Origin: an uncultured Clostridia bacterium
GTDB lineage: Bacteria; Bacillota; Clostridia; Christensenellales; Borkfalkiaceae
Length of the DNA: 11,214 nucleotides
Assembly: GCA_947627125.1 (NCBI GenBank)
Contig: CANQUY010000051.1
Coordinates: forward strand, 1 to 11,214
Direction of reading: 5' to 3'
Under the pieces are notes generated by a model. The model saw only the letters and a list, made by a program, of their open reading frames with translations. It made no database searches and was not told where the DNA came from. The position numbers and the translations under genes are program-made. This document shows positions 8,301-11,214 of this stretch, piece after piece (positions within the stretch are counted from its first letter, which is position 1; each line of letters opens with the position of its first letter).

Positions 8301-11214
8301 GGGCAGTCCCATCACGGATGCGGCGAAACAGGCATTCCATGACGCAGTGCAGGATGACACAAGCAAAGATGTTGTTGTCAGCACGCTCAAGGACGAGGCA
8401 AAGAAACTGCTTGCGGCAGAGGCAGATAAAGCAACTTCCCAAAAGGCAAAAGATTACCTCGGCGCAAGCGGCTTACAGGAAGCAGTCAACGACGCAACCG
8501 CAGCGGATGGCGAGGCCATTCCAGACATTTCCGCGGCAGTTGCAGGTGCCAAGGCCGTTAAAGAATATTACGACAGCTACAAGCTCATCAAGGGCGAAGA
8601 GGCAACAGACGCACAGGATACCACCGTCAACGGCATCAAGGGCGCTGAGGACGCCGCGGCGCAGAATGAGAAACTCGAAGAGGCTGTCAATGCACTTCTC
8701 GACGATCTCAAGGGCGACGGGCAGAACGCAGAAGTCAACAAACTCGCAGACGCAGCCAAGAAGGCTGTTTCGGACGCATGCGACGGCTCCACAGTTGCCG
8801 AAGTTGCCGATAAAGTCGTCGGCGTGAAAGAAAAGACCGATCTTCAGAAGAAGCACGACGAACTCGTAGCGGCACAGGGCGACAACATGTCCGACAGCGG
8901 CAAGGCCGCTCTCGATAAGGAGCTTGCAGAACAGTTCAAGAAGATCGACGAAATCGTCAAGAACGGCGACAGCAAAGAGGCGCAGGACGCTCTCAAGGCC
9001 GCCGAGGAAGCGGGCATCACCGCGCTCGAACTTAAGGCATTTGCCGCCGAGGCGGAGAAGGAATTCAACGACGCCTACGCCGAGATCACGGGCAAAGCCA
9101 TCTCGGAAGGGGACGCAAAGGCGTTCGCCGACAAGGTACAGGCCGCCGCGAACAAACAGGGCGTCAATGATGCTTTGAAGGAAGCCGTGCAGAAACTTCT
9201 CGCGGAAGCCGTAAATGACGCCACCTCCGAAAAAGCGAAAGAATATCTCGGCGAAAACGGCCTGCAGGAGGAAGTTTCTGCCCTGTTCACAGACGCTAAT
9301 GCTGTACCCGACGTTTCCGCGGCAGTTGCAGGCGCAAAGGCAGTACAGGAATATTACGACAGCTATAAGATCCTCAAGGGCGAGGAGGCGACCGAAGCGC
9401 AGGATACGATCGTTGACGCTCTGGAGAGCGCAGGGACGGTGGCTGAGAAGAACCAAAAGCTCGCCGAAGAGGTCGGCAAACTTCTCGACGGCCTCAAGAG
9501 CGAAGGCATGAGCGAAGAAGCAAATCAACTCATTGAGGACGCCAAAGCAGCAGTTGCCGCGGCGGGCGGTGATTCCACAGTCGCCAATGCTGCGGATCAA
9601 GTCGTCGGCGTCAAGGAGAAAGTTAGCCTTCGGAATACGTTCGACGAACTCATGGCAGAAAACGGCGAAAGCATGTCCGAAAGCGGCAAACAAGCCCTTG
9701 CGGATGAGCTCCAAAAGCACCTCGACGCCATCGATACCGCCGTCGAAAATGGCGGCGACAGCGCGTCGATGCAGTCCAACCTTGCGATCAAGGAGAAATC
9801 TGCCAAAGCCTCGCTCGAACTCAAGACCGCCGCGGCGGTCGCCGAACAGGAATACGCTGAGGCCTATGCCGAGATCACGGGCAGTCCCATCACCGAAGAG
9901 GCCAAGGCGGCGTTCCATGACGCAGTGCAGGATGACACAAGCAAAAACGCCGTTGTCAATACGCTCAAGAGCAGTGTGAAGGATCTGCTTGCGGCAGAGG
10001 CCGAAAAGGCAACTTCCCAAAGGGCAAAGAAATATCTCGGCGAAAGCGGCTTGCAGGCGGCCGTCAATGGCGCGACTGCGGCAGAGGGCAAACTCGTTCC
10101 CGACCTATCCGCGGCGGTGGCGGGGGCCAAGGCCGTTCAAGAATATCTCGACAGCTACAAGATCCTCACGGGCAGCGAGGCCGATTTGGATGACGAAGAG
10201 GTCCAAGGCGTTATCGCCAAGTTGGAAGACAGCACAAAGAGCGTTGCCGAGAAGAATGCGACCCTTGCCGAAGAAGTCGGAAAACTTCTCGAAAATGTCA
10301 AGGGCGATGGAGAGAATACGGGAGTCAATGCCCTCGTAGACGCTGCCAAAGAAGCCGTTTCCGAGGCGGGCGGCGATGACGAAGTCGCCAAAGTTGCAGA
10401 CCTCGTCGTCGGTCTTAAAGAAAAGACCGATCTTCAGAAGAAGTACGACGAACTCATGACGTCGGACGGCGAAAAAATGTCCGAGAGCGGCAAGACCGCT
10501 CTTGCGGAAGAGCTCATAAAGCAGCTTGCCAAACTCGACGAGCTCGTTGCAGATGGCAACAGTGCAGAGGCACAGGCCGCGCTCAAGGCAAAGGAGGCCG
10601 CGGCGGAAGAGGAGCTCGAACGCAAGGCGTTTGCGGCGGTCGCGGAGAAGGAATTCGGCGAGGCCTACGCAGAGATCACGGGCAAAGCCATTTCGGAAGA
10701 GGACGCAGAGGCGTTCGCCGATAAGGTACAGGCCGCGGAGAACAAGCAGGGCGTCAATGAAGCTCTCAAGGAAGCCGTTCAAGAACTTCTCGCCGAGGCC
10801 GTAAAGGATGCCGCCTCCGAAAAGGCAAAAGATCACCTTGGCGAAAACGGCTTACAGGGTACAGTCGGCGAATTGGCCGCAGACGGCAATCAAGTGCCAG
10901 ACATTTCCGCAGTCGTCGCGGGCGCGAAGGCCGTACAGGAATATTACGACAGTTACAAGCTCATCAAGGGTGAAGAGGCCGATACGGCGGATGAAGCTGT
11001 CGGCAAGCTGACGGACAGCGAAAAGAGCGTTTCCGAGAGGAATGAGGCTCTCGCCGAGGAAGTCGGCAAACTTCTCGACGGGCTCAATACAGATCCTCAG
11101 AGCGAGGGCATCAAGGAGCTTATCGACGGCGTCAAGGACACTATCGACGGGAAAGCCTCCTCCGATAGCGAGATCGCCGAAGTGGCAGATCTCGTCGTCG
11201 GCGTCAAGGAAAAG
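2260..11214 (+). CDS. Giant secreted repeat protein (beta-helix plus helical repeat array), 3' end outside window
   Basis: One uninterrupted frame of 2985 codons runs to the window end; I do not recognise a named family for the whole protein. Visible order by residue: signal peptide 1-41 (KK, hydrophobic core, ASA at 39-41); an unassigned N-terminal domain about 42-260, rich in Ser, Thr, Asn and Tyr; an MBG/Ig-like module about 281-340 (TYTGKE, GNYSATVTPKEGFAW, VGKA) as often seen in Firmicute surface proteins; another Ig-like stretch 341-450; beta-helix one 455-700; beta-helix two about 776-1154; beta-rich modules about 1168-1477 (LEYRLLDEEGNYVGDGW..YTVVART); then an Ala/Glu/Lys-rich helical repeat array from 1492 on. 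This architecture is that of a cell-surface adhesin or matrix protein, which is inference. No membrane segment or sortase motif is visible; the anchor should be at the missing C-terminus. Antisense open frames over this gene are artefacts of its codon use. Confidence 0.93.
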   Translation, partial: MKEKSTSFLKKVALLTMALLMFTGVALGIGLPMVGEKEASAANSTKITTTLTAIDLINDTGIKIDSWSFNSVNIPGNYSTYSAASTTSEYRGSNKKFSNSSLTTMYFKKNPSTISYSSNTNGGYWYWDTESNISNATGPYRIQTSIYALSVNGNLYIPFGAISTGGIPTYLGVDMIPITMGKQVKLSEFYKKLNGSAKGTCSLFLPIDDSGWLKWDDEGRAYFTAYSLGVRYVTVDASGTPGATNSKTDPNISTSPKTESIPTNIEEKLNDYTTSPGKKTGTYTGKELPCPIEDNQYWTVGTISPEGNGAGNYSATVTPKEGFAWSDGSTEPRTVYWTVGKAQQALGLDYDTSDKPLDITEKETVVPFNITDDALVNKDADLQITITQEDGAPFTGGEAPITVTKESEPYGFKVTRNTQNAVSAQVTVIVPGNDNLEEKTFIFNVNLEAGEGFYVDGNEDIVYESLQDAINAAGNPAKIHVRGNAAIDSSVDLPDGLTLIGDSGSQIFSSVAPAFNVKEGNVTLQNVAIQSNGSGAAVKVSGGSLKTEREVTFTGGGIEVSNGDVTLGGNVTFDGCKADGNGGALNITGGSVTVGEDADVTMTNCEAENGGAIAVSGGTFDASNGTLNAKGNVATNQGGAIYVAGGEVTLGSGVTVSNNSGKTFGNGVVVAGGQSVTVTSDAFGGLSDGIGLVGQSSVKVSGEIARDTKLTVEFADPKAQLEGEGANFGYVVNAEGAGNTADALKSALRVKNAGYTFKPDSASNNLQLASSEDVVAMYIDGEGNTHDCFSIEEAIAWIQANGGTGTIYLVQYFNQKESKEPEPVTIDNTIEIPAGVDITFESAVRVADNEGHFTYYYDGEKSEHKLTDLESEVPEYTYGTTTKVVRGGTLTEEMIKVEGKLTLGNVILDGGADWSKEVGADYKDWGTDTKIKIKDENGRAGSAENNNRGVVAHAPVIVNAGELTVGEGATIQNNDNNHAAPGEGFGSENYGGGIRNEGTGRLTVSGTIKDCYSREGGAIMNVDKNGIAGDSLPSVTIKDGASITGNVSQTKGAAIQNVYGDATTTVEGGTIEKNHSLNDLGVLTVEEGANLTVSGGKITAGADENALYLYNKYGEEDILHSNAGAIPYVENEKAGALHIEKAPTITGNVHIDDPCTAYKEGEEGKPYDPFINVEGYTGGDLTLDVNENRPNGNVAQGSGLDKVTPPANEIGSDGFSGTYYYKTTNEDGKEELRSAQYGLSVSQTKPGEMIFEGFDPDITGMSVTIGGKNYDFTQNEEGQYVLKYEEGSAKIDGITFSYGETEVELTPTAAKTLAVVQFKPENLQITVSAGARYLATDGQWKDFPADSPCELPNDIKYEDGIITVEIDGEERKIDIGERGAVVSGKVGELGLSAVEESETGAKLTIEGESGLEYRLLDEEGNYVGDGWISCGEDGKVTFEISADGKKYTVVARTPAAKDEAGNVTAFAGPYAERGTLSALTSEEKANLNTYNEAYAAVEGKLWTDGNVGSASVTEHEAVKNAYEALSERLQALVSDGYQDVLQSYPYALYAEWQKSNAGILAKVGEEGTGLSSTDAEDLIAAIEGYNTMAGKDAVAAAYAMDNYKALIDAYKVAISAEIAQKANDWFAEKGIDEAGQEKYQEAIDFFANQVADYDLNPAEGSVEGAVNELKSFVEKTGNVLDVQYSYNQKATEDTLAKLSDARKEELTDSLTEHMTKAQTEEGYDPKTAEADFDRIIGKGVAEHLYLEAYLAIEGTAADTASAPAQGVMEAIEKAADAEEAMKATQDGIKALLEGFAQPDIALEKYMESKVDSFEALDEDDVAALKNLKAVAEYLEAYKNIYGEEALDTDGNIKADVQTAIEAIVGATAAEGSTEIEAANAKLAEEVGKLLEGAYTDKDNQIITGAKKAAEDAETAGNEAQHVAQAADAVLGVKEKLDLQRKYDEIVSRNEGLAEKLDGLKAALDAALESGLGDIDEAEANGKAEALTDAIAALELAEAKYLAELEYAEAYAEITGSPITDAAKQAFHDAVQDDTSKDVVVSTLKDEAKKLLAAEADKATSQKAKDYLGASGLQEAVNDATAADGEAIPDISAAVAGAKAVKEYYDSYKLIKGEEATDAQDTTVNGIKGAEDAAAQNEKLEEAVNALLDDLKGDGQNAEVNKLADAAKKAVSDACDGSTVAEVADKVVGVKEKTDLQKKHDELVAAQGDNMSDSGKAALDKELAEQFKKIDEIVKNGDSKEAQDALKAAEEAGITALELKAFAAEAEKEFNDAYAEITGKAISEGDAKAFADKVQAAANKQGVNDALKEAVQKLLAEAVNDATSEKAKEYLGENGLQEEVSALFTDANAVPDVSAAVAGAKAVQEYYDSYKILKGEEATEAQDTIVDALESAGTVAEKNQKLAEEVGKLLDGLKSEGMSEEANQLIEDAKAAVAAAGGDSTVANAADQVVGVKEKVSLRNTFDELMAENGESMSESGKQALADELQKHLDAIDTAVENGGDSASMQSNLAIKEKSAKASLELKTAAAVAEQEYAEAYAEITGSPITEEAKAAFHDAVQDDTSKNAVVNTLKSSVKDLLAAEAEKATSQRAKKYLGESGLQAAVNGATAAEGKLVPDLSAAVAGAKAVQEYLDSYKILTGSEADLDDEEVQGVIAKLEDSTKSVAEKNATLAEEVGKLLENVKGDGENTGVNALVDAAKEAVSEAGGDDEVAKVADLVVGLKEKTDLQKKYDELMTSDGEKMSESGKTALAEELIKQLAKLDELVADGNSAEAQAALKAKEAAAEEELERKAFAAVAEKEFGEAYAEITGKAISEEDAEAFADKVQAAENKQGVNEALKEAVQELLAEAVKDAASEKAKDHLGENGLQGTVGELAADGNQVPDISAVVAGAKAVQEYYDSYKLIKGEEADTADEAVGKLTDSEKSVSERNEALAEEVGKLLDGLNTDPQSEGIKELIDGVKDTIDGKASSDSEIAEVADLVVGVKEK
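3619..4350 (+). other. First parallel beta-helix segment of the giant protein (GGAI-type turns)
   Basis: Residues about 454-697 start with YESLQDAINAAG, the usual entry of pectate-lyase-like beta-helices, followed by short valine- and glycine-rich rungs. The turn motif GGAL/GGAI recurs at 4003, 4087 and 4171, exactly 84 bases (28 residues) apart, each followed by a short strand and a GG turn (NITGG, AVSGG, YVAGG). GGAI repeats are known from chlamydial Pmp and other bacterial surface proteins. I see no catalytic residues that would argue for an enzyme. Confidence 0.7.
4585..5720 (+). other. Second parallel beta-helix segment of the giant protein
   Basis: Residues about 776-1154 open with YIDGEGNTHDCFSIEEAIAW, a second copy of the beta-helix entry pattern (compare YVDGNEDIVYESLQDAINAA in the first). 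Turn motifs GGI (5233), GGAI (5305) and GAAI (5413) follow, with rungs such as LTVSGTIKDC and VTIKDGASITGN. Spacing is less regular than in the first helix. The repetition of the entry pattern suggests an old internal duplication. Confidence 0.6.
6733..7497 (+). repeat. Helical unit 1 (most divergent)
   Basis: 255 residues opening EAYAAVEGKLWTDG. Similarity to later units is limited to the opening motif and to the last third (LDVQYSYNQKATEDTL through HLYLEAYLAIEG, compared with TDLQKKHDELVAAQGDN through EFNDAYAEITG). It may be an old copy or the founder of the array. Confidence 0.55.
7498..8280 (+). repeat. Helical unit 2 (divergent)
   Basis: 261 residues opening EAYLAIEGTAADTASA. The internal block start YLEAYKNIYGEEALDTDG matches EYYDSYKLIKGEEA of later units, and AKLAEEVGKLLEG and VLGVKEKLDLQRKYDEIV are recognisable shared segments. 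Confidence 0.7.
8281..9069 (+). repeat. Helical unit 3 (type A)
   Basis: 263 residues opening EAYAEITGSPITDAAKQAFH. It is closest to unit 5 (9859-10659): the stretch encoding FHDAVQDDTSK (8335-8367 and 9913-9945) is the same at DNA level, and both third blocks share KEKTDLQKK, MS.SGK and LKAFAA/RKAFAA. Confidence 0.85.
9070..9858 (+). repeat. Helical unit 4 (type B)
   Basis: 263 residues opening DAYAEITGKAISEGDAKAFA. It is closest to unit 6: both have ITGKAIS, AFADKVQAA, NKQGVN and KEAVQ.LLAEAV. Its third block (KEKVSLRNTFDELMAENGES) differs from that of type A. Confidence 0.85.
9859..10659 (+). repeat. Helical unit 5 (type A)
   Basis: 267 residues opening EAYAEITGSPITEEAKAAFH, paired with unit 3. 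It is 4 residues longer than units 3 and 4. Confidence 0.85.
10660..11214 (+). repeat. Helical unit 6 (type B), cut by the window edge
   Basis: 185 residues are visible, opening EAYAEITGKAISEEDAEAFA, paired with unit 4. The middle block (VPDISAVVAGAKAVQEYYDS, then YKLIKGEEA) is closer to unit 3, so blocks have been shuffled between types. Confidence 0.8.

Larger units (their letters stand above)
6733..11214 (+). repeat. Coding tandem array: at least six helical units of about 255-267 residues
   Basis: Unit starts are marked by the motif E/D-A-Y-x-x-I/V-x-G at 6733 (EAYAAVEG), 7498 (EAYLAIEG), 8281 (EAYAEITG), 9070 (DAYAEITG), 9859 (EAYAEITG) and 10660 (EAYAEITG). Steps are 255, 261, 263, 263 and 267 residues. 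Inside each later unit a related helical block begins about 97 residues on (EYYDSYKLIKGEEA type), and a third about 94 residues after that (KKHDELVAAQGDNMSDSGK type). A unit may therefore be three ancestral blocks of about 97, 94 and 72 residues. The array is acidic, Ala-rich and almost free of Cys and Pro, as expected for stacked helices or coiled coil. The sixth unit is cut by the window edge after 185 residues. Confidence 0.85.

Noticed and set aside
6733..11214. Repeat array as a set of separate tandem genes
   Set aside because: The frame is continuous with no stops, no start sites with Shine-Dalgarno sequences between units, and unit lengths that keep the frame.

Overview
The window looks like a chromosomal segment of a moderately GC-rich Firmicute, most likely an uncultured gut Clostridia-type bacterium. 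The evidence is a TetR regulator close to low-GC Gram-positive relatives, near-consensus sigma-A promoters, a Gram-positive type signal peptide on a giant surface protein, and short dispersed repeats of the 'CTGAGCG..GTCGAAGG' kind common in such genomes. The lineage is inferred from style; no marker gene here settles it.

Layout. (1) Positions 1-895, minus strand: the first 298 codons of an RlmI-family 23S rRNA methyltransferase, cut by the window edge. (2) Positions 896-1460: a non-coding divergent region. It holds the rlmI promoter inside a 12-bp dyad, two 128-bp direct repeats with REPIN-like structure, and between them a 140-bp element with 21-bp imperfect terminal inverted repeats. It ends with a perfect TTGACA-N17-TATAAT promoter. 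(3) Positions 1497-2123, plus strand: a TetR/AcrR-family regulator followed by a hairpin terminator. (4) Positions 2183-2259: a 77-bp gap with a 16-bp near-palindrome (operator candidate) and a good Shine-Dalgarno sequence. (5) From 2260 to the window end, plus strand: one open frame of 2985 codons with no stop, encoding the N-terminal part of a giant secreted protein.

The giant protein reads as signal peptide, an AT-rich N-terminal domain with different codon use, Ig-like/MBG-like beta domains, two parallel beta-helix segments with GGAI-type turns, more beta-rich modules, and then a very long alanine-rich, acidic alpha-helical array. The array has at least six units of about 255-267 residues. 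The first two are divergent. The last four alternate in two types (A-B-A-B), which implies a higher-order repeat of about 526-530 residues. The C-terminus and any wall anchor lie outside the window.

How the parts relate. RlmI is housekeeping and unrelated to the rest. The TetR gene and the giant gene are co-oriented but separated by a terminator, so they are probably separate units. The palindrome upstream of the giant gene makes local TetR control possible but unproven. The most interesting points are the alternating giant repeat array, the codon-use break in its N-terminal domain, the covarying repeat hairpins at 998-1068 and 1317-1387, and two promoters placed so close to their ATG that both transcripts would be leaderless.
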